Shown here: in pieces, positions 1 to 8,069 of the stretch
How positions within the stretch are numbered: the stretch's first letter is position 1
Layout: every line of letters starts with the position of its first letter
Assembly: GCA_028288725.1 (NCBI GenBank)
Contig: JAQGIC010000035.1
Coordinates: 35,978 to 99,977 of the forward strand
Origin: Rhodospirillales bacterium
GTDB lineage: Bacteria > Pseudomonadota > Alphaproteobacteria > ATCC43930 > CGMCC-115725
Direction of reading: 5' to 3'
Length of the DNA stretch: 64,000 nt
The notes under the pieces: model-generated
What the model was told of the DNA's origin: nothing
What the model saw: only the letters and a program-made list of their open reading frames with translations
Databases searched by the model: none
Program-made: the position numbers and the translations under genes

Positions 1-156
1 TTCGAGCGCTTCCATCAGGCGATGCATAGCGCCGGCATCACCCGGCCGTTCGACGGCAGCCTGCAACACTGGCACTACACGCCCCAGGACGACACCGGCG
101 CCGCCGGCGCCCGCATCCGCCAGATCATGCAGGACCGCGGCCTATGGCCGGCCTGA
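1..156 (+). CDS. C-terminal fragment of an unidentified protein
   Basis: The reading frame is open from the first base and stops at TGA 154-156, giving the last 51 residues of a protein that begins outside the window. The tail is soluble-looking and ends in RGLWPA. I do not recognise a family from this much sequence. Its stop overlaps the start of the PAP2 gene (ATG at 144) by 13 bp, so the two are probably translationally coupled and share an envelope- or lipid-related transcript. That link is inference from position only. Confidence 0.6.
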   Translation, partial: FERFHQAMHSAGITRPFDGSLQHWHYTPQDDTGAAGARIRQIMQDRGLWPA

Positions 157-1628
157 CCCGCCAGCCCATCCCGGTCCTGCTGCAGGGCGCCGCCGTCGCG
201 GCCGGCGTGCTGTTCATGGCGCTGCCCGGCATCGATCTCTGGGTCAGCGGGTTGTTCTGGCGCCCGGCCGACGGCTTTTTCCTGCGCGACTGGGCCCCGT
301 TCCGCGACGTGTACGCTGCCGTGCCGGTCGTGACCTGGGCGCTGGTCGTGGGTTTGCTGCTGCTAGGATTGGCGGTCTGGATCCTGGGCCGCGCGATCGG
401 GCCGTTCGACCGGCGCACCATCCCATTCCTGCTGCTCAGCATCGCGATCGGCCCGGGACTGCTGACCAACACCGTGCTCAAGGACCATTGGGGCCGCGCC
501 CGGCCGAACCAGGTGACCCAGTTCGGCGGCATGAAGGCATTCACGCCCGTGCTTCGCCCAAGCGACCAGTGCGGCCATAATTGCTCGTTCCCGTCGGGCC
601 ATGGCGCCATGGCCTTCTCGCTGGTGGCATTGGGCTTTCTGCCGGCGACGCGGCGGCGGCGGCAATGGGTCACCGGCACCGCGCTCGGCTTCGGTGCGCT
701 GGTGGCGCTGGTCCGGATCGGCCAGGGCGGGCATTTCCTGTCGGACAATATCTTCGCCGCCTTGCTGGTGAGCGCCGTCGCCTGGGGGCTGCATCGCTGG
801 ATCGTCGAGGATGACGGGCTCGATCGTCCCTGGCTCCGGCGGGTGGCACGGGGCATCGGCGAGACCGCGCTCAGCATCACCGGACGGCTCATGGCGCTGC
901 ACCCGTCGCCCCGGCGGGACTGGGTGCTCGCCGGTGCGGCCACCCTCATCGCCATCGCCGTCTCGGTCGCCTGGATCGATCGGCCGCTGGCGCTCTATTT
1001 CAAGGCCGACGACGACAGGCTGGTCCATTGGTTTCAGTGGATCACCCAGTTCGGGCTGGGCTTGGGCTGGCTGGTCTCCTCGGGGCTGGCCGCACTCGGC
1101 TTATGGGCCCTGGCGATGCGCCCTCAGGCCGGCGCGATGCGCGAGCGGTTCCTGGCCTGGGCCCTGGTGCCGGGCTTCATCTTCCTGTCGGTTCTCACCA
1201 GCGGCCTCGTCGCCAACCTCATCAAGATCCTGGTCGGCCGGACCCGGCCGAAGCTGCTGTTCGCCGACGGCAGTTTCGCGCTCACCGGCCTGTCCTTCCG
1301 CTCGGACCATTGGTCGTTTCCATCCGGCCATGTCAGCAACGTGGCGGGCCTGGCCGCGGCGCTGACCATGCTGTGGCCGCGCCATGTCGCGGCCTATGCG
1401 CTGTTCGTGGCGCTGATCGCGTTGAGCCGCATCGGCACGACCCAGCATTTCCTCAGCGATACGATCGGTGCCGCCTTCATCGCCACCCTGGTCACCGCCT
1501 ATATCCGCGGCGTGTTCACCCGCTCCGGCCTGGTGCTGGGGGATCTCAAGGCGGGGGTGCTGCAGGTTCAGCCGTCGGTGTCGTGGCGCTATCGGCTGCT
1601 GGGACAGAAAAGCCGGCATATCCCTTGA
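144..1628 (+). CDS. Membrane protein with two complete PAP2 phosphatase domains
   Basis: A 494-residue polytopic membrane protein that carries the PAP2 (type 2 phosphatidic acid phosphatase) signature twice. Domain 1 has K113...R120-P121, PSGH at 150-153, and R191...H197...D201. Domain 2 has K361...R368-P369, PSGH at 393-396, and S428-R429...H435...D439. All catalytic residues of both copies are present. Single-domain members are usually 200-250 residues and remove phosphate from undecaprenyl pyrophosphate, phosphatidate or lipid A at the periplasmic face. Here two such units are joined in one chain by a linker around residues 215-260. The gene overlaps the upstream gene by 13 bp and runs 83 bp into the convergent glycosyltransferase gene. 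The substrate cannot be read from sequence; the ArnT-like neighbour makes a lipid A or polyprenyl lipid plausible. Confidence 0.88.
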   Translation: MAGLTRQPIPVLLQGAAVAAGVLFMALPGIDLWVSGLFWRPADGFFLRDWAPFRDVYAAVPVVTWALVVGLLLLGLAVWILGRAIGPFDRRTIPFLLLSIAIGPGLLTNTVLKDHWGRARPNQVTQFGGMKAFTPVLRPSDQCGHNCSFPSGHGAMAFSLVALGFLPATRRRRQWVTGTALGFGALVALVRIGQGGHFLSDNIFAALLVSAVAWGLHRWIVEDDGLDRPWLRRVARGIGETALSITGRLMALHPSPRRDWVLAGAATLIAIAVSVAWIDRPLALYFKADDDRLVHWFQWITQFGLGLGWLVSSGLAALGLWALAMRPQAGAMRERFLAWALVPGFIFLSVLTSGLVANLIKILVGRTRPKLLFADGSFALTGLSFRSDHWSFPSGHVSNVAGLAAALTMLWPRHVAAYALFVALIALSRIGTTQHFLSDTIGAAFIATLVTAYIRGVFTRSGLVLGDLKAGVLQVQPSVSWRYRLLGQKSRHIP

Positions 1629-3129
1629 AGCCGGTCAGCTTGTAGATCGTGACGTCGCGCGTCGGCCCGCCCGCGGGCACGACGACATGGGCGACGGGGA
1701 CATGGGCCTCGAACCGGTCGAACACTTCCTGGGCCTCATGGCCGGTGCGGCCGGTGATCCACAAATAGTCGCCGCCCGGCGCGCCGGGCAGGCTGTCGTC
1801 CATCTCGAAGCCGTTCTTCACATGGCCGGCCGGGTTCCACATGCGCATCTCGAACGGATGCGGCTGCATGTAATAGATCAGCCCCGCCATCAGCTCGCGC
1901 TGGTCGGCCAGGAGCGGCAGCTCCAGATGCTCCATCCGGATCTGCGACACGCTGGTGCCGAGCGTGCGCCAGCCGCGCACCCGATGCAGCGGCTCATCCT
2001 TGGCCGGGATCGGGTGGCCGATCGCCGCCGCGATGTCGCCGGCGCCGGCCACGCCCACGAACAGCAGGACATGCAGCACGACCGACCATTGCACCAGCCC
2101 GTCGCGGCCCTTCTGGCTGAGGTACGCCACGACCAGGATCGTCGCGGTAATATAGGTCGGGGCCGACCAGTTCGGCTGGGCGCGCGACAGAATCGATTCG
2201 ACCAGCATGATCGCCAGCGTCGGCAGCGCGAAGCACATCAGCATGAGCGCGCGCCGGTCTGCCGCGACCCATCTGGCGGTCGCGACGATCGCGATCAGCG
2301 TGGCCAGGAAGATCGGCCCGAACACGGCGAACTGCGCGCCGGCGAATTCGGCGAAGGCCTGGGGATGCAGGCCGAAATTGCGCACATTGGCATTGTCGCG
2401 GGTATGCAGATAGCTGACGAAGCCGTTGGTCGCGTTCCAAACGAAATTGGGTGCATAGACCGCGAACGCCAGGAGGACGCTCAGCAGGAACGGTTTCACA
2501 TGGCGCCGCTCGTCCGGCACCAGCACGAGGAAGCCCAGCGCCGAGCCCAGCCAGAAGCCCATGGCATATTTCGACAGCAATCCCAGGCCGCCGGCGACGC
2601 CGACCAGCAGCCACCAACGCCCGCCGCCGGCTTCGCGCGCCCGCACGAAGCCGTAGGTCGCGGCCGCCCAGCACAGGAGCAGCGGCACGTCGGTCGAGAC
2701 GATGATCGCCGACAGCGATACCGCCGGGAGCGTGATGAAGGCGATGGTCGCCCAGGCGGCGATGCGCGCATCATAGAGCCGCTTGGCGATGGCATGGACG
2801 AACAGGCTGGTCGGCACATAGAGCAGCGGGGCCGAGACCTTGACCGCCAGATCGGTCTCGCCGAACAGATGGGTCGTCGCCCAGATCAGCCAGGCGATCA
2901 TCGGCGGCTTGGAATAATAGCCGAACTGGAATTTCTGCGCCCAGATCCAGTATTGCGCCTCGTCGGGGTAGAGATCGATCGGCTGACCGGCGAGCCAGAG
3001 CAGACGCAGGAAGGTGACGGTGCCGACCGCCAGCAGGGCAATGCGGAACATCGGATCGACCTCGCGACGAACGCGGGGGGCGGGTTTCAGCGCGGCGGCG
3101 ACCGCGGTCGAGGTTTTTTTGGCTTTCAT
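1546..3129 (-). CDS. ArnT/PMT-like glycosyltransferase (GT39 or GT83 type), membrane-bound
   Basis: A 527-residue protein with an N-terminal membrane segment near residues 28-46, a PDEAQYW motif with D56-E57, and about ten further hydrophobic segments. The acidic pair after TM1 is the catalytic hallmark of the PMT/ArnT family, which transfers sugars from polyprenyl-phosphate donors at the outer face of the inner membrane. ArnT itself adds aminoarabinose to lipid A. This member's sugar and acceptor are unknown. A Pro/Ala-rich tail ends the protein. The gene is convergent with the tandem PAP2 gene and their 3' ends overlap by 83 bp. Start is an ATG followed by a basic MKAKK leader. Confidence 0.82.
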   Translation of the reverse strand: MKAKKTSTAVAAALKPAPRVRREVDPMFRIALLAVGTVTFLRLLWLAGQPIDLYPDEAQYWIWAQKFQFGYYSKPPMIAWLIWATTHLFGETDLAVKVSAPLLYVPTSLFVHAIAKRLYDARIAAWATIAFITLPAVSLSAIIVSTDVPLLLCWAAATYGFVRAREAGGGRWWLLVGVAGGLGLLSKYAMGFWLGSALGFLVLVPDERRHVKPFLLSVLLAFAVYAPNFVWNATNGFVSYLHTRDNANVRNFGLHPQAFAEFAGAQFAVFGPIFLATLIAIVATARWVAADRRALMLMCFALPTLAIMLVESILSRAQPNWSAPTYITATILVVAYLSQKGRDGLVQWSVVLHVLLFVGVAGAGDIAAAIGHPIPAKDEPLHRVRGWRTLGTSVSQIRMEHLELPLLADQRELMAGLIYYMQPHPFEMRMWNPAGHVKNGFEMDDSLPGAPGGDYLWITGRTGHEAQEVFDRFEAHVPVAHVVVPAGGPTRDVTIYKLTGFKGYAGFSVPAADSATTPTAEPAAPPP

Positions 3130-3204
3130 GGCGCGGCAACCTACCCGAAACGTCCAGCACGGCGCTAGACGGACGCATGGCCGCAGCTTCCCTCCGTTTC
3201 GTCA

Positions 3205-3222
3205 GTCCCGCTTTCGCGGGAC
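3205..3222. repeat. Short palindromic intergenic hairpin (GTCCCGC/GCGGGAC)
   Basis: A 7-bp perfect stem with a 4-nt loop lies in the 218-bp gap between the divergent glycosyltransferase and the 633-residue gene. The flanks (GTCA...GACGAAG) resemble the widespread alphaproteobacterial repeat with a CCCGCTTTCGCGGG core. A related copy is at 38922-38946. Confidence 0.5.
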
Positions 3223-3347
3223 GAAGCGATTGCAGGCAGGCTGTCACGCCGCGGCTGACATGCTAAGAGTGGGGTTTCGGGCTGCCCGGGTCATCGCCAT
3301 ATCGCAGGGCCCAGGCACCCGCCCTTTTTCAGCAAGCCCCGGACGAC

Positions 3348-5249
3348 ATGGCGCTCAAGATCGAAACCTTCTCGTCGCTCAAGGGCGGCAACAGCTTCTT
3401 CAAGGCCGTGACCCACCCGGAGACGGCGGTGCAGGCGGCGGCCCTCGTCCGGCAGCTGGCCGCCGCGCGCTCGGTCGCGATCTATGATCCGCTGGGTTTC
3501 GCCACCGGCTTCGCCGCCTTGCGCGACCTTAGCGGCGTCCGGATCACCGGCGTCTATGTCCAGGCGGTGACCGATCTGGGCCAGGAGCGGCTGGGCCGCA
3601 CGACCAGGCCGGTGACCGAGCTGGCAAGCTCGGGCGCCGATCTGGTGTTCGTGACCGCGTTCGATGCCGAGCGGCTGGTCCAGCAGGTCGCCCATCTGCT
3701 GCCCGCCGGGGCCGAGGTCGTCTCGCTCGATCTGCTGCGGCTGGACGCGAGCCTGCTGACCAACCCGCGCAATTATCTGGATCCGCTGAATTTCGCGACC
3801 AACTTCGCCTTCTTCCGCGATCGCGACGGGGCCCATACCCGCCTCGTGACCGCGAATTACTGGTCGAACTACGGCGGCAAGCAGACCTCGCTCGCGCTTA
3901 CCCTGTTCGATGCCGCGGGCCAGGTGCTGGCCCATTGGCGCGAGCCGCTCGAGCCCGGCCAGTCGGCGGTCGTGATCGACAGCCGCGTCGTGCGCACCCG
4001 GTTCGACCTGCCGGCGTTCGAGGGCCAGCTGTTCATCCACGCGGTCGGCGCCGCCGGCCATGATGTGGTGAAATACGCACTCGATACGTTCGAGGAGGAT
4101 GGCCCGTCGCTGTCCTGCACCCATGACGCCAATGCCTGGCCGGCCGATTTCTATGCCGGATTGCCGGCGCCGCGTGCGGACGAGCGGGTCGTGCTCTGGG
4201 TCCAGAACAGCATGCCGATCGCCATCCCGGCGGGCGGCATCGCGCTCAACCTCATGGGCCATAATGAGATCGTCGCCTTCGGCCGGGAAGTCGCTCCGTT
4301 CGCGACCGTGCCGCTCGACGTCGCCAGCCTGCTGCCGGACGCACGCTGGCCGCAGCAGATCGAGATCTCGGCCGGCAAATATGTCGTGCGGCCGCGCTAT
4401 GAGGTGACGCGCGCCGGCCGGACCCGCGTCGCCCATCCGAACGTCGAGCGCACCGACCTGAAGCCCGACCCCAAGATCGCCGAACTGGGCCAGTATCTGG
4501 GCAAGGGCTTCATCCTGCCGGCGCCGATTCTGCCGCCGAACCAGTGGTCGAGCCTGCTGCTGCCGACGCCGATGGCGCTGACCCAGGCGGCCCTGCCCGT
4601 CGCGGCCACGGTCTATGACCCGTCCGGCGAAGCGCTGGCGACCCGCCAGTTCGGCAATCTCGCCCGTCACGAGTCGGTCGCCTTGGAGCTGGACGAACTA
4701 ATCGAAGACCGCGCATCCCTGCCCTGGGGCCATGTCGAGCTGACTTATGATTTCAGCGCCGGCACCGAGGTCGACGGCTGGCTGCACGCACTGTTCCGCT
4801 ATGAGGATCGGGCGAGCGGCCATGCCGCGGAGACCAGTTTCGGCGCCCATGTGTTCAACACGGTGCTGACCTATAAGGACGAGCCGCAGAGCTATGCGGG
4901 CCGGCCGCCGGGCCTCAGCACCCGGCTGTTCCTGCGCCTGGGTGCGGCGCCGTTCGACACGATCTGCCACCTGGTCTATCCGGCCTCGACCCCTTGGCAT
5001 CCGCGGTCTTCGACCGATTTGACCCTGCTGGATGCGACCGGTCGCGAGGTGGCGCGCCGGCGGGTCGAGATCCCGTGCGGCGGGTCGCTGTTCTGGCGGT
5101 ATCAAGAGACATTCGATGCCGCCGAGCGCGCCGCGGCCGGCGCCGAGGCCTATGTCGTGATCCGCGACGTCACCTGCCGCCTGTTCGGCTACCACGGGCT
5201 CGCCGGGGCTGGCGGAAGGTTCAGCCTGGACCATATGTTTGGGTTCTAA
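3348..5249 (+). CDS. Conserved-looking protein of unknown function with three similar beta-type modules
   Basis: A 633-residue soluble protein that I cannot assign to a family. Residues 1-150 alternate helix and strand and look Rossmann-like (VAIYDPLGF near 45, ADLVFVTAFDAERL near 100). From about residue 165 the protein is beta-rich. A recurring pattern of the type hydrophobic-D-x-x-G-x-x-hA, followed about 12-15 residues later by a short hydrophobic strand, appears near 183 (LTLFDAAGQVLA), 420 (ATVYDPSGEALA) and 558 (LTLLDATGREVA). This suggests three copies of one immunoglobulin-like or jelly-roll fold. There is no signal peptide or membrane segment. The gene stands alone, 94 bp upstream of trxB. 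GC content and codon use match the neighbours, so recent transfer is unlikely. Confidence 0.75.
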   Translation: MALKIETFSSLKGGNSFFKAVTHPETAVQAAALVRQLAAARSVAIYDPLGFATGFAALRDLSGVRITGVYVQAVTDLGQERLGRTTRPVTELASSGADLVFVTAFDAERLVQQVAHLLPAGAEVVSLDLLRLDASLLTNPRNYLDPLNFATNFAFFRDRDGAHTRLVTANYWSNYGGKQTSLALTLFDAAGQVLAHWREPLEPGQSAVVIDSRVVRTRFDLPAFEGQLFIHAVGAAGHDVVKYALDTFEEDGPSLSCTHDANAWPADFYAGLPAPRADERVVLWVQNSMPIAIPAGGIALNLMGHNEIVAFGREVAPFATVPLDVASLLPDARWPQQIEISAGKYVVRPRYEVTRAGRTRVAHPNVERTDLKPDPKIAELGQYLGKGFILPAPILPPNQWSSLLLPTPMALTQAALPVAATVYDPSGEALATRQFGNLARHESVALELDELIEDRASLPWGHVELTYDFSAGTEVDGWLHALFRYEDRASGHAAETSFGAHVFNTVLTYKDEPQSYAGRPPGLSTRLFLRLGAAPFDTICHLVYPASTPWHPRSSTDLTLLDATGREVARRRVEIPCGGSLFWRYQETFDAAERAAAGAEAYVVIRDVTCRLFGYHGLAGAGGRFSLDHMFGF

Positions 5250-5343
5250 GCCACCCGACCCACAAGCCTTAGCCCTTGCGTTTCGACTGTGACATTCAAT
5301 ACTCTCTATAGGGAAGTGGCCTGCGATAGGCCCCGGAGTTCTC

Positions 5344-6321
5344 ATGTCTGAGCGTCATCATACAAAGGTCCTGATCATCGGTGCCGGCCCGGCCGGCTAT
5401 ACCGCCGCAATCTATGCCGCGCGCGCGAACCTGAAGCCGATCATGGTGCAGGGCATGCAACCCGGCGGCCAGATGACGATCACGACCGATGTCGAGAATT
5501 ATCCGGGCTTCGCCGACGTGATCCAGGGGCCCTGGCTCATGGAGCAGATGCAGAAACAGGCCGAGCATGTCGGCACCAGGATGGTGTTCGACCTGATCAC
5601 CTCGGTCGATTTTTCCAAGCGTCCGTTCGTCTGCACCGCCGATAGCGGCGACGTGTTCGTGGCCGAGACGGTGGTGATCGCGACCGGTGCCCAGGCGCGC
5701 TGGCTCGGGCTCGAAAGCGAGGAGCGCTATCGCGGCTTCGGCGTTTCGGCCTGCGCCACCTGCGACGGGTTCTTCTTTCGCAACAAGAACATCGCGATCG
5801 TCGGCGGCGGCAATACCGCGGTCGAGGAAGCGATCTATCTGACCAATCACGCCGACACCGTGACCCTGATCCATCGCCGGGACAGCTTACGCGCCGAGCG
5901 GATCATGCAGGACCGGCTGTTCGCCAATCCGAAGATCCGGATGAAGTGGAACACCGCGGTCGAGGAAATCGTCGGCGAGCAGAACCCGCCCCGCGTGACC
6001 GGCCTGAAGCTCAAGGACACGGTGACCGGCGCCGAAAGCGAACTGGCGGTCGACGGGTTCTTCGTCGCGATCGGGCACACGCCCGTGACCGACATCTTCA
6101 AGGGGCAGATCACGCTCGACGACGACGGCTATATCGTGACCAAAGCGGATTCGACCGCGACCAATATTCCGGGCGTGTTCGCGGCGGGCGACGTCAAGGA
6201 CAAGGTCTTTCGCCAGGCGGTCACCGCCGCCGGCATGGGCTGCATGGCGGCGCTCGAAGCCGAGAAATTTATCGCGGCCCATGAGTCTCATGGGAAGACG
6301 GCGCTGCGCGCAGCCGAGTGA
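5344..6321 (+). CDS. trxB: Thioredoxin reductase (NADPH)
   Basis: A 325-residue flavoprotein that reduces thioredoxin with NADPH in the cytoplasm. Visible features are the N-terminal FAD dinucleotide-binding motif GAGPAG (residues 13-18), the redox-active CATC with C137 and C140, the NADPH-binding GGGNTAVEEA motif near residue 160, and the C-terminal FAD motif ending in GVFAAGDV. Length fits the low-molecular-weight bacterial family (310-330). The next gene is a LysR regulator 93 bp downstream on the same strand, an arrangement common in Rhodospirillales. Whether the regulator controls trxB is inference. Confidence 0.97.
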   Translation: MSERHHTKVLIIGAGPAGYTAAIYAARANLKPIMVQGMQPGGQMTITTDVENYPGFADVIQGPWLMEQMQKQAEHVGTRMVFDLITSVDFSKRPFVCTADSGDVFVAETVVIATGAQARWLGLESEERYRGFGVSACATCDGFFFRNKNIAIVGGGNTAVEEAIYLTNHADTVTLIHRRDSLRAERIMQDRLFANPKIRMKWNTAVEEIVGEQNPPRVTGLKLKDTVTGAESELAVDGFFVAIGHTPVTDIFKGQITLDDDGYIVTKADSTATNIPGVFAAGDVKDKVFRQAVTAAGMGCMAALEAEKFIAAHESHGKTALRAAE

Positions 6322-6414
6322 TTGCGCGCAAAGGGTTGGGGAGCGGGAGGCATCGGACCGGGGGGTTATCCGATTCAGCTCGCGCACTGACGCCATATTC
6401 GACAGGGGACGGTA

Positions 6415-7308
6415 ATGGATTGGGATAAGCTGCGGGTCTTTCATGCGGTCGCGGAGGCTGGCAGCTTCACCCATGCCGGTGATGCGCTGAACCTCAGTCA
6501 ATCGGCGGTCAGCCGCCAGATCAGCGGGCTCGAGGAGAGCCTGCAGGTGCCGTTGTTCCATCGGCATGCGCGCGGCCTGATCCTGACCGAACAGGGCGAG
6601 CTGCTGTATCGCACCGCGCGCGACGTGTTCGCGAAGCTGTCGATGACCGAGGCGATGCTGTCGGAAAGCAAGGACCGGCCCAAGGGCCCGCTCAAGGTGA
6701 CGACGACCGTCGCCTTCGGCTCGGCCTGGCTGACGCCGCGCATCCGCGAGTTCCTGGAGCTCTATCCGGAAATCACGCTCAGCCTGCTGGTCGACGACGG
6801 CGAGCTGGATCTGTCGATGCGCGAGGCCGATGTGGCGATCCGCATGGCCCCGCCGCGCCAGCCGGACTTGGTGCAGCGTCACCTGATGACCGTGCGCTCC
6901 CATGCCTATGCCTCGGCGGACTATCTGAAGAAGCATGGCACGCCGACCCGGCCCGAGGATCTGGACGAACATCGGGTCGTGATCTACGGCGACGATTCCC
7001 GGCCGCCGACGGCCAGCATCAACTGGCTGTCCGAAGTGGGCGCCAAGCCGGGCGCGGAACGCCGCCCGATCCTGAAGGTCAACAATATCTACGGCATCTA
7101 CCGCGCCGTCCAGAGCGGGCTCGGCATCGGCTCGCTGCCCAACTACATGGGCCAGGAGACGACCGACCTCATCCGCGTGCTGCCCGAACTGTCGGGCCCG
7201 ACGGTCGAAGCCTATTTCGTCTATCCGGAAGAGCTGCGGCCGTCGAAGCGCATTGCGGTGTTCCGAGACTTCCTGATTCGCAAGGTCCAGGAATCGCGCC
7301 TGACCTGA
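6415..7308 (+). CDS. LysR-family transcriptional regulator
   Basis: A 297-residue regulator. Residues 1-60 form the winged helix-turn-helix (FHAVAEAGSFTHAGDALNLS, then SAVSRQISGLEE). The rest is a periplasmic-binding-protein-like effector domain beginning near residue 90. The start is ATG at 6415, 93 bp after trxB, behind an AGGGGAC ribosome site. An intrinsic terminator follows directly (7339-7363), so the gene ends its transcript. The inducer and targets are unknown. LysR proteins next to trxB often respond to redox state, but nothing here proves that. Confidence 0.93.
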   Translation: MDWDKLRVFHAVAEAGSFTHAGDALNLSQSAVSRQISGLEESLQVPLFHRHARGLILTEQGELLYRTARDVFAKLSMTEAMLSESKDRPKGPLKVTTTVAFGSAWLTPRIREFLELYPEITLSLLVDDGELDLSMREADVAIRMAPPRQPDLVQRHLMTVRSHAYASADYLKKHGTPTRPEDLDEHRVVIYGDDSRPPTASINWLSEVGAKPGAERRPILKVNNIYGIYRAVQSGLGIGSLPNYMGQETTDLIRVLPELSGPTVEAYFVYPEELRPSKRIAVFRDFLIRKVQESRLT

Positions 7309-7338
7309 TCCGCGGCAAAACACAGTTCCGCCTATGAG

Positions 7339-7363
7339 ATGCCCGCCTTTCGGCGGGCATTTT
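7339..7363 (+). terminator. Intrinsic terminator after the LysR gene
   Basis: A 9-bp perfect stem (ATGCCCGCC at 7339-7347 with GGCGGGCAT at 7352-7360) with a 4-nt loop runs into a short T tract, 30 bp after the LysR stop codon. Confidence 0.85.
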
Positions 7364-7393
7364 CATGTATGTGGCAAGAGTTTGTCATGAAAC

Positions 7394-7675
7394 AGTCAAA
7401 TAACCGCAGGCGATGCGTTAGCCGCAGGGGTGACTTGCCCAATTTCAGGGTGGTTTCCGCAAGCAGACTGCCCAATTATTGCGCTGCGGGAACGGCGCGG
7501 CGCGGACAAACGCGACGCGGTTCCCCAAAGAATTCGCCGGCGAAAGCGACCGCCGGCACCGAGTTCCCAGGCCCCGTGCCTGGGAAAAGGGTCTTCGGAT
7601 CCTACGTCTCCCAGACGTGAAGCCTCCCTGTTGACTTACGCCCGGAACCGCAAGGTTTTCCGGGCGTATTTTTTT
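7394..7675 (+). ncRNA. Structured non-coding RNA of about 245 nt plus terminator, family not identified
   Basis: This stretch has no convincing reading frame but folds strongly. A closing helix pairs AGTCAA (7394-7399) with TTGACT (7631-7636), supported by AGGC (7408-7411) with GCCT (7622-7625). Inside are a GU-containing 9-bp hairpin at 7448-7473, a long GC hairpin at 7488-7525 (GGGAAC with GTTCCC plus two CGCG pairs), GCCGGCG/CGCCGGC at about 7535-7556, TTCCCAGGC/GCCTGGGAA at about 7564-7586, and ACGTCT-CCC-AGACGT at 7604-7618. An intrinsic terminator follows: a 10-bp stem at 7638-7667 and seven Ts. The hallmarks of RNase P RNA, tmRNA (tag or T-loop) and SRP RNA are absent, and it is long for 6S RNA. 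The 5' end is inferred from the closing helix. The last 34 nt recur at 10131-10164. Confidence 0.6.
7604..7637 (+). repeat. 34-bp direct repeat, upstream copy (candidate attachment site)
   Basis: These 34 bases are identical to 10131-10164 in the same orientation. They cover the last hairpin (ACGTCT-CCC-AGACGT) and the 3' strand of the closing helix of the non-coding RNA. Both copies are followed by different terminator stems that share a CCGCAAGG loop. This is the layout expected when an element integrates site-specifically at the 3' end of an RNA gene and restores that end. Confidence 0.9.
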
Positions 7676-7676
7676 G

Positions 7677-8069
7677 TGCGCAATGTGGTTTTCGACCCAG
7701 AAGTGACTGCCCGGGCACAACTGGGGCACAACGGCGCTCCGCCATGCATCAAACCTCCCACCTAAAATCATTTGCCCCCCATGAGGCGCCGGCAGTGCTG
7801 TAAGCCCGACGCGGGAGGATACCTGTTGCGGGCGCTCCTGCCGGTCGGCATCAGCCTGGGAGCAGCCGATTGAAGAGGGACATCCTCAAGAGGGGTACCA
7901 GGCTTTCCACCCGGCCACCGCTAATTCACCAACCACTGACCAGGCATCTGTCGGTGAAATTTTTCCCAGAATTCGTCTACCGGTATTCTACTAGCGATTC
8001 ACTCAGAGGTTCGCAGAGGTTGAGCACGTTAGTAGTTCATCACCGAGCCCAGAGCCGTCCGCTATCTGA
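7677..8069. other. 393-bp gap inside the putative element; no intact gene seen
   Basis: I see no supported gene here. A plus-strand frame ending near 7765 contains the peptide LGHNGAPP. This resembles a GHNGGPP motif that I recall from small proteins of alphaproteobacterial phages and islands, so it could be the remnant of such a gene. The rest is AT-richer DNA without clear promoters or hairpins. Confidence 0.35.

Noticed and set aside
7394..7675. Identification of the structured RNA as 6S RNA, tmRNA, SRP RNA or RNase P RNA
   Set aside because: No tag peptide or T-loop (tmRNA), no GGAAGCAGCC-type apical loop (SRP), no GAGGAAAGUC-type core (RNase P). The length and multi-hairpin shape do not fit the 6S rod. 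Left unnamed.
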